Notes under the pieces: model-generated | Database searches by the model: none | Seen by the model: the letters and a program-made list of their open reading frames with translations, nothing else | Told to the model about the DNA's origin: nothing | Assembly (NCBI GenBank): GCA_963680875.1 | Contig: OY804588.1 | Span: 78,826,829 to 78,890,828 of the forward strand | Source of the DNA: Bathymodiolus brooksi | Lineage: Eukaryota; Mollusca; Bivalvia; Mytilida; Modiolidae | Length of the DNA: 64,000 bases | Direction: 5' to 3' | Shown: piece by piece, positions 10,161-21,937 of the stretch | How positions within the stretch are numbered: position 1 is the first letter of the stretch | Layout: the number at the start of each line of letters is the position of its first letter | Translations under genes and position numbers: made by a program

Positions 10161-12660
10161 TTCGAGCGGCCACGAAATATATCAATATGGTTAACGTGTT
10201 TCCTGCCTCCAGCAATTGACACCAGCACCAGACACAGAGCCAATGTACAAATAACAATACTAATTGTCTACAACAAACGACACCGACGTCGCTTACATGA
10301 AATATTTACAACAAATTAACCAAATAAAATCAAATCACTTTCCTTATGTTACAAAGAATTAGGGTACAATTTATTGAGAATAAAACGTAACCTCACTTAC
10401 ACAACCCGCTCCAATCTCGGTAGCGATAAAATATAATGGCGACTACGTACAATCGGAATCAAAATTTACATGGACATCTGCCAAGGCGGACTTATAACCA
10501 CTTACTTAAAACAATTTATATTATAAGAAATATAAGACTTCAGAATTTCCAAAGAGGTGGCAACCCGCACCTTTCACAACCCGCCACCCGCCGCTGCAAA
10601 AGCAACCTGCACCCAAAGCAACCCGCACCTTGAAATAACCGACAACCAGAACAACTACATCACGTAACTGTACTAAGATCTTTTAAAGTAAACTTTTATA
10701 TGTTTCGCACCTCCCCCTTGTCTTATAATCTGACATTTTTCAATATGTATTTCTTCGATTTAGAACTGCGTACTTAACTTGTCTGCTGTGCAATTACCTT
10801 TTAAACTAGCCGCGTCTAATACTTATCTGTAAGTTAGATGGCGCTTCGGTCGCTTTGCAAAAATTGACCAATTAGCAACCAATAAACAGATGGGGAATTC
10901 CTCTTTGACATTCCAAAAAATGTAAACAGACGACCTGATTTGAAAACAATCACGATGCGGATTTAATCTTCTCATAGTAACTGCAACTCATTAAAATACA
11001 TATATGCATCAACAAGTCCAGACACTCCTCTCTGAAATATGATAAGTTATTAAACCTTACAGTAGGTATGATGAACTGAAATTGTCTGATGATATTAAAA
11101 CTATTTACAAGCATTACATTTACTATGATTGTAAAATGTTTTTAAATTGGTTAAAATTGGCAATTTTTCTAATATCATCAGGTAGGTAATTCCATAAAAC
11201 AGCAGCTGTATATTTAAAATTAATAGGGTAATATCGCTTCATTTTAAAAACCGTTCCAATATCTTTACAATAAAAAAATATATATCATATTATCGCTATT
11301 TTGTTTATTTTCCCTTTGATGTTTAAAACCGATATATTTCATATCACGTAAAATGAGATCATTCCAATTATCGCTAATCGCTAAGCGTTGTCAAGGACGC
11401 ACGTAGTATTATCTTGTTTTCTAATATGACGTTATAATGACGTCACATTACCAAATTCTTGATAATTAAGTTATTAACGATATAAAATATTAATTTTGTT
11501 TTAAAAAAATGTCAGTATCTCAACAACAAATATTTAATTATGAATAGAAAATAGCGATAAATTAATTAAAGATGTATTTGAAAACTCGAGGATGTTTCTC
11601 AGTCATCTCTCATCGACTGAGAAAAGTCCTCTCGTTTTAAAAAAAACATCGTTAATCACTTATTCCGGATTTTTAAATGTACAGCTGTGTCCGAATCTGT
11701 TATTATTCATGCACCGTCGTCTGCAAAATATGGAACATACTTTGAGTCAAAGTGTTGATAGCGAACACAGTCAATTTGATCATGAAAAGGACACCTCTAC
11801 TGTCATCCAAAATATGAGGTTTTATGTTCGGTCATAATTTCCTTTCGTCTTTGAGTGCATGCGTAATGTCTTTTTATAATTTTGGAACTGTTCCGACAGT
11901 GTGATTTTTATTTTTTTTCTCACTTTAATATTACTCCAATGTAAGACATCATTGTAAGTAGAACCTCGATATTATTTGATCATTTCACCTGTGCCTATGT
12001 GCATTGTTTCTCGGTTGGCTGATTGAGATAGTTCACAATGTGATAGCAGTGAAATGTAAATAAATGCACAAAAAAAAAGAAGAAGAAAAAAATTCGTGAA
12101 TTAAAAATCTTCGTGACAAAGTAGTTGACATATGTATACTCTTAGTTCTGTTAAGTGAAAGTCAATAACCTTGAATGCATTTCTTTTCGCTTGATATGGG
12201 AGTACCTGAGAAAAACCATAGTTATTTAAAACTATAGGGTCGGTAACCTGTTTGTACAGTGTGAATAACAGCTACGGGGAGATTTTTCACGAAAAAAGTT
12301 TTTGCGGTATTCAGTGTGGGATGTTTTAATTGATATATAAGTGATATAAAGAATCGTCAAAATAATTCTGATATTGAAGTTGCTCACAATAACTACGTCA
12401 AAAATACTACAGTTTGTTGGCTGCATATTGTATTTTAAAGTTAGGATGATATGCTATATTTATATGAAGTGAATCATAATGTTTATATAATAAAAGTTGT
12501 TTCGCAAGAATAAATAAGAAGTTACTACGTACAACCAAACCTAAGTTATGTGTTGTATCTTAAGCCCAATGAATGTAGAAAGGAAATATTTTAAATTCGT
12601 ACAAGCTGGCAAGGGAGAATTTAGCTATCGTTTAAACACTAGATAGTACAAAACGTCATC
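10161..12660. other. Gene-free stretch with a low-complexity patch
   Basis: 10556-10640 is a C/A-rich patch of imperfect caacccgcacc units. Short open frames near 10128-10633 and 11592-11837 show no recognisable motif and are not called. The rest is AT-rich unique-looking sequence. Confidence 0.4.
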
Positions 12661-12794
12661 GAGAGACATAATAGTGAAAGAATATTTAACTTTGAATCGC
12701 AATCTAATTGCCAATACAATATCTCGTCATCTCTCCGCAAATGACAGAATATTATTAAACAAAGTGTTGTTATCTTCGAGGGAAAAATCCGGTT

Positions 12795-12935
12795 TTAGTG
12801 GGGTTGATGTTGTTCGATGTTTACTTTTCTGTGTAATGTTTTCTAGATCGTTGTTTATCCTTTTGTCCATTTCCTTAGGGCCACTGTACATATTGTCTGT
12901 CCTTCAATTTACGCCTTTTGATGTTGTAAAAAAAA
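12795..12935 (+). repeat. 3'-tail fragment of EN-less PLE-like family
   Basis: Matches the sequence after the RT stop at 56560-56680: tagatcgttgttt(g/a)tccttttgt, then a variant of attgtctgtccttc and a ctt-rich end. It adjoins, in opposite orientation, a decayed RT fragment of the same family at 13000-13450. Confidence 0.65.
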
Positions 12936-12999
12936 CAACACTGGAAAATATAAATTCCATAAGCGGTAGAGGTTGGTATACCGGTATTAAGATCAAGTC

Positions 13000-13450
13000 A
13001 AATGTGGTAAATTTAGATAGTCAAGACTAAAGTCGTTTCTTTTGTCATAGAGTGTGATAGACAGTAGACCATCAGTGATAAATTTTAGATAAATATCAAG
13101 AAACAAGGCAGAGAAAGCTATTTCTGTCGTTTCTTTTATCACAATGTCTTTGTGGGTATATTAATGGAATCCACTTAAAAAATTTGGATTATTAATTGAC
13201 AGAAGATTATCGATATACATGAAAGTAAGAATAATGGATTTAGCTCATGTAATTATGCTGTCTTTTATATGTTTTAGTATGAACTCTGCCTTATAGGACT
13301 AATGGACAATATTAATAAAGAGAGGAGCACAGGTTGCTCCAAAGCCTGTGGGAATGCCCATGTGACCTCCGAACTTGACAAATATATTATTGATAATGAA
13401 CATCAACAAACTGATGACTTCATTATCTGCATAGCTCGTTTTGTCTTAGT
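13000..13450 (-). pseudogene. Decayed EN-less Penelope-like RT fragment
   Basis: Minus-strand translation across several frames gives FVKFGGHMGIPTGFGATCAP, then TFMYIDNLLSINN, then FLDIYLKF...LYDKRNDFS. Each block matches the RT at 55139-56485 in order (FGG...GIPMGTNCAPL, FRYIDDVLSLNN, YLDLHIE...LYDKRDDFN). A segment equivalent to RVFQQT is missing, the second catalytic Asp is Asn, and several stops and frameshifts are present. Clearly dead. Confidence 0.75.
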
Positions 13451-13910
13451 TGTGCTTTGAAAAATATGTTCCGCGACCTTGTGTACTATCTAATGTTTAA
13501 ATGACAGTTATTATACTTATGACAACTTCTGTGTCACGAGAATTAAATATATTATACACAAAGTTCAACATTTTTTGCAACAACACTGATCACCCAGTTA
13601 CAGGTGAGGATTGCCATTTTACTCGGATGTGAAAACACTTATCTGGCTTGTCACATGCACTTCAATAAAAAGTGGAGTGGGCTAAGCTAACTTTATGGCG
13701 AAAAGCATCCCGTCTTAGTAAAATGACGCAGTTATGCAATTGCTTTCCATATGCCAACCCTCCCAGATAACCGGGGAGAATAAAGTTATATCAAAGAACT
13801 CTATAAACTTGAATACTATGCATATTATATTTAATCTTCGTGAGAAAACAATTGTACTAACACACTCTTGTATATAATACGTTAATCTAACATTTTCACT
13901 ATAGGGTTTG

Positions 13911-14130
13911 GCTTGGTTTATAGTGTTCAACGCCACAGTTATATCTTGGCAGTGAGTTTTATTGGTGGAGAAAACCGGAGTACCTGAAGAAAACCATCGA
14001 TCTGTCGCAAACCACCCGCCTGAGTGAGATTCGAACTCCCACCTTTAGTGGTCATATGCACTGATTGCATAGGTAGTTGTAAATCCAGCTACCATACGAT
14101 CACGGCCACGACGACCCCCTTCACTATAGG
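13911..14130 (-). mobile_element. tRNA-derived SINE with GGTTTTCTCC-type core
   Basis: On the minus strand there is a tRNA-like head (A-box-like CGTGGCCGTGATCGTATGG; B-box-like GAGTTCGAATCTC near 14030). Then comes a core with GGTTTTCTTCAGGTACTCCG and TTTTCTCCACCAATAAAAC, and a tail ending GTGGCGTTGAACACTATA. Partial relatives are at 35755-35945, 36425-36505 and 39795-40075. The core resembles that of SINEs widespread in bivalves; the exact family was not determined. Confidence 0.7.
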
Positions 14131-14624
14131 GAAACGGATTGTAATAGCGCTATATGTCATTAAAATTATTACTTTTAAGAATAATAAATTAACATTCTGA
14201 AACTAAAAATAGTTCTACATGTCGCAGATAGTGCTACGCCAAGCAACACAATTTATTCAAACATGTCATTCATCAATTGTTGTCACTGACCGAATATTAA
14301 TCTGTTGTTCTACGCGTCTATATTTTATTTGGGGGGATTTTGTATTGAAGTGCAATTTTAGATGCTACAGTTCTTTGCATTATTATACCTCAGTATATAC
14401 TTTCTTAAACCTTTTTTAAAGAAATAATTATGCTATTGTTTCACATTTTTAACACTGAGACTATTGACCGGTCCATAGTTTTCAAGACTATTGACTGCCG
14501 CTGAACTATTTACTGGCAATTTAAACAACTTTCGCGGAATTTTTAATTGGACGTTGCTTATTGGATAAACTACGGTAATTGCTATGCGTGATCCTCTGGC
14601 GTTATCGTCGCTATCGAGAAACTC

Positions 14625-14832
14625 GGATTTTTTTTTTTAAATTTCAATTTTTTTTAAAAAAAATCAAAATTTATGAAATTTTGGAAATTTTCAAAAAATT
14701 TCAAAAATTTCAGTTTTCACAAAATTTCATAAAATTTCAAAATTTCAAAAAAAAAATTCAAAATTATAAAATAAAAAAAAAAAAATTTTAGAGTTCAAAA
14801 TTTTAAAATTTCAAGAAATTTTAAAATTTTCA
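14625..14832. repeat. AAATTT-rich low-complexity region
   Basis: Runs of a/t with recurring aaattt and ttcaaaatttt blocks, each close to self-complementary. A 70-residue open frame here is only a composition artefact. Confidence 0.85.
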
Positions 14833-15033
14833 CCATGTACATTTATGTTGAAGTCTACTTTCTCAAAAGAATCAGACTCTTATGAATGACTGTGGAAATA
14901 GCATAACAATGTCCATGAGACAATATTCAGATTTATAATGCAAAATACTGGCAAAATATGCGTGATTTTATTGGTCTTTATCATTTTGAGGTGATCATTC
15001 AACTATGAATCTAATGTTTTTCGGTATAATAAA

Positions 15034-15174
15034 ATACTTATAGACTGTGTATTCGGGAATAGCAAGTTTGTTGTCCCCTCGACCCTGACTATTGACCTCG
15101 GCTTGGCCTCGGTCAATAGTCAGTGTCTCAGGGATAACAAACTTGCTATTCCCTCATACCCAGTCAATAAGTAT
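15034..15174. repeat. Foldback palindrome (about 141 bp)
   Basis: Left arm atacttatagactg...ggaatagcaagtttgttgtcc...ctgactattgacc pairs with right arm ggtcaatagtcag...ggataacaaacttgctattcc...cagtcaataagtat. The centre is ctcggcttggcctc. Confidence 0.87.
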
Positions 15175-15589
15175 ATAATATGACACGAACGTATACAATG
15201 CTACTTTGAACTATTCCCCAGTAACCTTTTGTAGATATTAACGAAGATTTCCCGCATTATCTACTGCTGACGTCATGAAAGAAGAATTTGCAAAAATCCA
15301 TCTTGTATCAAATGTATGTGTAATCCAAGGCTTTGTAAATGATGGGTTGTATCGAATGATTAAATTCATGTATTTCTATAGAATACATACTTATTGTTAG
15401 ATGTCCAAAAGTCCAAAGACGTATGCAATATGTAAATGCAATATGCAAGTCACCTGAAACAGAACCCGAAGTTCACATCTGATAATAAAACATGAGACTT
15501 CTGATAGGCAAATAATTATTTGAAATCACATTTTACATTTATCAGTTTGGTTACTATAAGACAAGTTTGAAGATACAAAAGTGATAATC

Positions 15590-15700
15590 ATAAACCGTAA
15601 ATATAATAAGGACAGACAATGGTCAAAATGAACGCTGGTGCTCCGGAAAGGTAGCAGTTCATGCTCCACTAGTGACACTCTTCGTGTTACAGTTAAACGA
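15590..15700 (-). repeat. 3'-tail fragment of EN-less PLE-like family (antisense)
   Basis: Reads as the reverse complement of the tail after 56485: gaagata...taatcataaaccgtaaat, then gacagacaatggtcaaaa, then gctccggaaaggtagcagtt and tccactagtgacac. Confidence 0.65.
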
Positions 15701-15879
15701 CACGAACATCAACTGATATGGAAATCGTGTTGGATACAATAGAAATAAATACATTAACAAAGTAACTCCCGAGAAAACAAATGATAGCATAGATGAACGG
15801 GACATTGTTTTTACGCGGAAAACTTGGCATAGCATGTTTTCCTTTTTTCTGGTTAAGACGAAGAAAGTTTAAAATAAAC

Positions 15880-16270
15880 ACTGTGTCAAAGACCACAATT
15901 CTTATTGTATACAGTTATAATTAGACATGTATAACAATTGAACGCTTGTATGTCAACATTCCTTCCACGAACTAATAACATTTATTTTTAGTAGAAAGAG
16001 AAACTCGGTTGAGGTTAGTAGAGTTAAACTAAAATGTTATTAAATAGAAGTTTACAATCCCTACTGACCTAATATGCGATGTATCATATAGATTTAAATG
16101 TATAGGATTCTTGAATATTAACAAAACAACAATTTAATTGTTTGAAAACGTTGTGTAACCGGAGTTGCAAACTTTAACAACGCATTTTAATGATTTCTTT
16201 TGTACAGTGACACGATAGTTATACTATTATACTGTATGTGAAAATCCAATTTATTCACTTGATTGAGTTC
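15880..16270. repeat. Composite of two dispersed repeats
   Basis: 15880-15990 combines the pieces seen at 7860-7915 and 8757-8820. 16003-16265 is copy B of the repeat at 9943-10160. The pieces occur in a different arrangement from the first locus, so the segments were shuffled. Confidence 0.6.
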
Positions 16271-16419
16271 TAACTCAATTATTCACTGTATTTCTGTATT
16301 TCTTTTAACATAATGCAAGTTTGTGACAACAAATTAACAATGATAATAACATGGCATGTAATATAAAATGAATGATTACATTGCCCAGATTTATAAGAAA
16401 TAGCCAAGGGTCGAATTTA

Positions 16420-16565
16420 ATTAGAAACGTTTGAAGATATCAAAGGGTTAATCAGAAGCCGTAAATCGAAGAAGAACAGACAACTAAGGCCAAAAGAAAA
16501 CATGCTCCGGAGGGGTAAACAGTTTGTGCTCCACTGGTGACACCCATCGTGACACAGGTATTATA
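16420..16565 (-). repeat. 3'-tail fragment of EN-less PLE-like family (antisense)
   Basis: Antisense copy: gaagatatcaaagggttaat, cagaagccgtaaatcgaaga, gctccggaggggtaaacagt, then tccactggtgacacccatcg. Same family as 15590-15700 and 51420-51640. Confidence 0.7.
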
Positions 16566-16904
16566 TTACAGTTAACCAAGTTATGTGTGATATTCTGCTT
16601 TGTTTTACTTATATGTAAAATTTTCTGTATAATGCATTATACCTAAGCTGTAATATCTTAAGTGTTTAAACGTCCTCCTCTAAATCCCCTCAGCAACAGT
16701 TCTTCAGTCTGTTGCCCGATTGTGGTCTGTTGCTGCTTCATTATGATAACACCTTTCATTCGTCAGTTGCGTCATGTGATCTATGTGCTGTGGTAAGCAG
16801 TTGTTGTCATCTAACACAATCAATAACTGTGTATTAACACATGGCAAAGTAATATAATTTGCATACTGTTACCATTATCTAGTGCAGCGTGGCAGAGTCG
16901 AGTC

Positions 16905-17060
16905 TGTCACTGAGGTCACCTCTTTTAAGCTGTCACCTGTATTAAAATGTGTCCTTTTTGCCATATCATAATTGAACCCTTTTAAAATGACATTGGTCTT
17001 CGAAGATCATTTTGTCTTTGTCACAGAGGTGACATCTTAATACAGGTTTGACTACGTATA
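16905..17060. repeat. Dispersed repeat with gtcacctgtatt / aatacagg ends
   Basis: Begins ggtcacctc...taagc(a/t)gtcacctgtatt and ends gtgacatcttaatacaggtttgact, so the termini are partly inverted. A second copy lies at 34935-35095. About 150 bp, MITE-like. No TSD was established. Confidence 0.65.
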
Positions 17061-17689
17061 CACCATTCATCAGTTTGTAGATTCTATTGCTTAAGTTACT
17101 CATTGCTGAAGATCCTATCATATCCAACTTTACTGGTGTCTAACACGATTTCCATTTCAAGTGCTATTCGTGTTTGTCAACAATACCCCGACAGGCCTCA
17201 TTTGTAGAATAGGCCATTGTTTGGCCTTTGGTTCTGGTCTTTGGCCATTGTATTATCTGCCATCTTTAATTTATCTCTTTAGTATCTTCAACCGTTCTCA
17301 CAAGTCATAATAAATAAGTTCGATAACTCTGCATTTAGCTATGATCTAATTTTGGATAATCAGACTGGTAATACTTGGCACTGACAAAACATATAAAATG
17401 AAGGCAGTAAAATAATCTCCTCTGAACTATCGATCAAGAAAAAAATTAAAATATAGTAGAGAGGTAGCATTTGCATCGTACTTGATAAATCCCAATTTTG
17501 GCTGTTGTCAGTTGCAAATTAATTTAATCAACAGCAAATTATAATGTAGTTGTTTTATATCCCTGGTTTGTGATTGGACAATGCTGTAATTTTCATGTTA
17601 TCAATTCCACGGTTGAAAATCATGAGATATTTTAGACGATTGCCGCTTACGTCATCTTGACAACAATGTAGCAATACACATGATTACAT

Positions 17690-18062
17690 TTGAATGGAGA
17701 TAACTGAATGTATTTGAATATTTCACGGTATCAATTGTCGATTTAATGGTGTAATTTTCACCAATTCCAAGGTTGAAATAGCATGAAATATTTATTGTTA
17801 TTTTAACTGATTACGGCTTATGTCATTTTGTCAATAATACGGAAATATGCTTATATGATGTATGTATGACTAACCTACACATGCTTACTTTAGAATGGAA
17901 ATAACTGTATTGTATTTGAAATTTCATGGCATCAATTGTCGATACAATGGTCGCATATATCCGTTTACTGGCTCCGCTAGCGCGTCGCCAGTAAACTCAA
18001 TTTGCGACCATCAAATCTCCAATTGATGCCGTGAAATTTTCAAATACAATACAGTTATCTCC
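17690..18062. repeat. Foldback palindrome (17897-18062) with a nearby half copy
   Basis: The 17897-18062 arms are reverse complements: ggaaataactgtattgtatt ... gtttactggc against gccagtaaac ... aatacaatacagttatctcc. The centre contains tccgctagcgcgtc. 17690-17775 repeats part of one arm in direct orientation (ggagataactgaatgtattt, then tatcaattgtcgat), likely a one-armed relative. Confidence 0.85.
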
Positions 18063-18403
18063 TAAATAATTAGATTCCGAACGCCTGTCAATTAGATTCA
18101 CATTAATATTTCGCATGCGCAATAGTAACTTCCACCCAACCTGAAAACAGAAAAACAATCGCAAAGACAAATACGCTTATAGCCTTAAATGGTTCAAAAC
18201 ATACAAATTAAAAGGGTAAACACATTCTTTTAAGTCAAAGGCAATTATCCGTCCAGGGCCTTGACAATGCGTTCTACCAAGTGCAAAATGTATTGCTTGC
18301 ATGCTTCACTGATCATATTCAACATATTTTTTTCTAGCTTCTGAATTGTCGATCGAGTGAGCGCATTCTCTTTATTGACAGATAATATTCAGCAGGAGTT
18401 GAA

Positions 18404-19110
18404 ATGGACAGATCTTATTTTGTAAAAAAATACTCTGATTCTACCAAAAAGTTCTCTGAAACTGATATCATCAACATGCTCGAGTTGTTGATTGAAAGCA
18501 TATTTGTTAGCTTTGTTGGACGTGTTTTTCAACAGACATTTGGCATATCTATGTGTACAAAATATGCCCCTCTTCTTGCCGACGTGTTCCGTTATTCGTA
18601 TGAGGTAGACTTCATACAGGGGCTTCTCAATAAAGACGAAAAGAAGCTAGCCCGATCCATTTTTTCACGTTCCGTTATATAGACCATGATGTCCTTTCAC
18701 TTAATAATACTAGGCTTGGTGAATTCGTTGATCGCGTCTTTCCCATTGAGTTTAAAATAAAGGATATCACAGATACAGATAGGACTGCTTCATACCTTGA
18801 TCTACCTCTGGAAATTGGCAGTGAGGGGCAGTTAAGAACGAAACTTTGCGACAAAAGAGATGATTTCAATTTTCCCAGTGTGCACTTTCCATTTACATGT
18901 GTAGGTACATTCCAGCAGCACCTGTATATGGAGTATATATTTCTCAGGTGATACGAGATTCCAGAGATTGTGGTTCCTATCAGGATATCCTTGATAGAAG
19001 GTTGCTACTAACAAGGAAGCAACTGAACCAAATTTCACTGTCGCCAGCATGACTTATTGACCGCTATGGAATATCTGTGTCACAAATGACCACGGATATG
19101 TTCTTCTTGT
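18404..19110 (+). pseudogene. EN-less Penelope-like RT fragment, dead
   Basis: Corresponds to the C-terminal half of the RT at 55139-56485. SYFVKKYSDSTKKFSETDI is followed by a degraded GIPMGTNCAPLLA block (SMCTKYAPLLADVF). A 1-base loss near 18660 shifts frame just before the catalytic motif, and a 3-bp insertion splits YIDD into YIDHD. Then come DVLSLNN, YLDLPLEI, KLCDKRDDFNF, PAAPVYGVYIS and RYGISVSQMTTDMF. Stops and frameshifts are scattered. The 5' part is absent. Confidence 0.85.
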
Positions 19111-19400
19111 CGTAAGCACTTCCTGGCCCTTTCCTCATTCATGACTTATCACCGGATTTGTATCTAAATTAACACGACGGGTGTCACTAGTTGCGCAGGA
19201 ACTGCTTACCCTTCCGAAGCACCTGTTTTCACCCCTGGTGGGGTTGGTGTTACTCGATCTTTAGTTTTATGTGTATGATTTGTAGATCGTTGTTTGTCCT
19301 TTTGTCTTTTTTATTTTGACCATTGTGTTGTCTGTCCTTCTTCGATTTACGGATTCTGATTACCCCTTTGGTATCTTCAAACTCTTCCTATTGAAGTGCC
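19111..19400 (+). repeat. 3' tail of the EN-less PLE-like copy
   Basis: Directly follows the RT frame: cacttcctggccctttcctc, gacttatcaccgg, acgggtgtcac, gcaggaactgcttacccttc, then tactcgatctttag, tgtagatcgttgtttgtcct, and tttggtatcttcaaactctt. The order matches 56486-56700. Confidence 0.75.
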
Positions 19401-19987
19401 TGTACCAAGACAGGAAAATGAGCAGTCATGTATTTGTGTGTTAAGTGCATCGATGTTTCCCTGATCTACGATTTGTCTATTGGATTTAAGAATAGTTTCG
19501 GCAGTGTGGTAGTTCTTCTTGCTTTTCATGTTATTGACACAACTCAAACGATTCCATTCCCCCATCTAACCTCGTTTGTATGGCAATAGTTGGCATTAGA
19601 AGTACTCTTTGATATTTTCAAGATGGGTTCATGTGTAATACGTAAGGTTTTTTTTAATAAAATACAGGATTTACAATTTATAAATATGCAAATATGATTG
19701 ATTGATTAACAATATGTAAGTGTTTGTCATAAAACTGGTTGGAACAATGATGTACATATTGTAATCATTTTTGTAAAAAAAAAATGATAATCTGAATCAG
19801 TTTTTCTTAAATGTGAAACTAACTAAAATGCACTGTTTTTCTGTTTATTACATACACAAACACGCGGACAACGTCTACATTTTGTTAAAGGGCTTGTCAC
19901 GTTACGATAGCAACAAACACAACCTAAACTACATGACAATAAAATGATAGCACATTACAAAATGTTTTATTTTTAGTCGGGCATGTG

Positions 19988-21510
19988 AGGAACTAATGGA
20001 CAAATCTTTTAATAAATGACCAAAATATTTGTTCGTATATATCAAATATTAATATATATCTAGAAAACAAATATTAATTTAAAAACGTAATTTTACGATT
20101 TTTTTCTATATATTTATAGAATAGATTGATAGAGAAAATTGCACAGCTGCCCCAGAAGCATAGACGTCTATAAAATCATTATTGTCCAAGACTTATTTAT
20201 AAATGAGTAATTCCCAAATATCTTTCTTTTACTTTGAGAAATTTAAATATGAAACAAATCAATACAATAATTACTTTCTTTATTGTTTTTTTTCCATTGT
20301 TTAGTGATTCGTGGGACATAACTTTAGTTAAATTTTAAATTTCTAAACATCATTGTCATTGCTTCCCTCTCTGCATCTGTCGTCGTTGTCCGTTATCTTC
20401 ATTAAACCAATTGCATCCAAACTTGGTAGGAATGTTAATTGGATGGTCCTCTACATACTTTTTTGATCGGAAATTCACAATTAAAAAAGATGCACCAAGG
20501 CGCAAAAATATGTTTTCTCCTTTTGTATATTGAATTTGTATTTTAAAGCCGATTTTGATGATTATTTTTCCATGTTCCTTATCAAATACATGTATGAACG
20601 CGTGAAAATGTGACTTCTGGTTTTCTATTGTATTGTTATCATGATTACTTAAAGGTGGTCGATGTTGGCAACATATCTTCTCCAGCAAAATAGCACACTT
20701 GAAGTAGAAGTGCTCTGTAAGCTTCATGAATGGTAGTTTCATTTTTAATCATTTTTTTTATTTACCAAGCAACGTCAATATTCTATAATTCAACTCAAAA
20801 TCCTTGCATATTTTTTCTTTGAAAATGGTACAGAATTTGTACATATGTGACATATTTATGACGGAAACTCTTGATACTTACCTCCTGTCAAAATAAGGCT
20901 ACCTCAATTTTAACGGACGCATCGTTTATTTTTCTTAAGATGAACCATGACTTCCAGTTTATAATTCAACTATCCTGTTACTTCGTGTATATAATTGTGT
21001 TTGTGTCCTGTTGTTTCTTTTTCACATAATATTATTAATTACCCTCCCATTTGTAGCCACTTTCCGGTAGCGTCTGCATACGAAGTTTTTATTTATCTCA
21101 ATTAATACGACATTTCGGGATGAGTACATTATACCTGGATTAGCTGGATAAAAAATTGCTACTGGTGGGTAAGCTGCTTACACCGGGGTAAATAACAGTT
21201 GGATTGAATTAATTTCAGAGGTTTGACTGTTCTCACATTGAATTGGTTGATCCCTTCGCAGTGCCTCACCCAAAGATGACTCTGGGTCTGTTTGTCCTGT
21301 CGTTATCTCCTTCCGTTCTTTTTACGTCGTTTACGACTTCTACAGTAATTTGATAATCGTTGAGTAACTCGGTGCGGTGCCATATGTGGAGCAGGAACAA
21401 CGTACACTTCCGGAGTACCCGGTGTTAATCCTGATTTTTAACAAGTACAATCATTATCTACCATTGTGGTAGTTAACGCATTATTTTCAACAACCGGTAC
21501 GATTCAATAT
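19988..21510 (+). repeat. Direct duplication, copy 1 (about 1.5 kb)
   Basis: From ggaactaatggacaaatctt to accggtacgattcaa this segment matches 21938-23542 at high identity, at an offset of about 2 kb. It includes a 128-codon minus-strand frame (20356-20742) with no recognised domain that is broken in the other copy, so it is not called as a gene. The right end includes an EN-less PLE tail-like block (gtgccatatgtggagcagga). Confidence 0.85.
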
Positions 21511-21937
21511 GTAAAAGGTACTATAATATGTCTGACTTCTATAAATCACCAGCAAAAAAATAAAAAAAATCGTTTTTTTATCAACAATTTTTTTTCAAGA
21601 TGTGTGTAAATAATGATATATACGAACAATTAATTTCAAAATAGTTGGTTAATTAATATTTAAAAAAAAGTTGCTCATTAGGTGTCTATGTTAATTTAAT
21701 TTTGATAAGTATATATAAAAAAATAATGTAAGAGCCACCTCATCAACTTGAAAGCAAATATACATGTGACTTTGGACATTTTTATATTAAAGAAATGACC
21801 ATCACCTAATACTACCTGCAAAGTCAGATGGTACAACACAATAGACGTTCAAAGCGAAAAAAAATATGGGATAGCTCTTCCACTATTTGTACTCATTCCA
21901 TGCATATTTTTACACTTTAGAAAATAGAATTAACATA

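Noticed and set aside
11165..11195. Hammerhead-like CTGATGA on the minus strand
   Set aside because: CTGATGATATTAGAAAAATT lacks a pairable stem II or stem I and any GTC at the right place.
14579..14791. Phe/Lys/Gln-rich 70-residue frame
   Set aside because: Lies in AAATTT low-complexity sequence.
20356..20742. 128-codon minus-strand frame as a gene
   Set aside because: No recognised domain, and the frame is broken in the near-identical duplicate at 22.4-22.8 kb, so it is not conserved.
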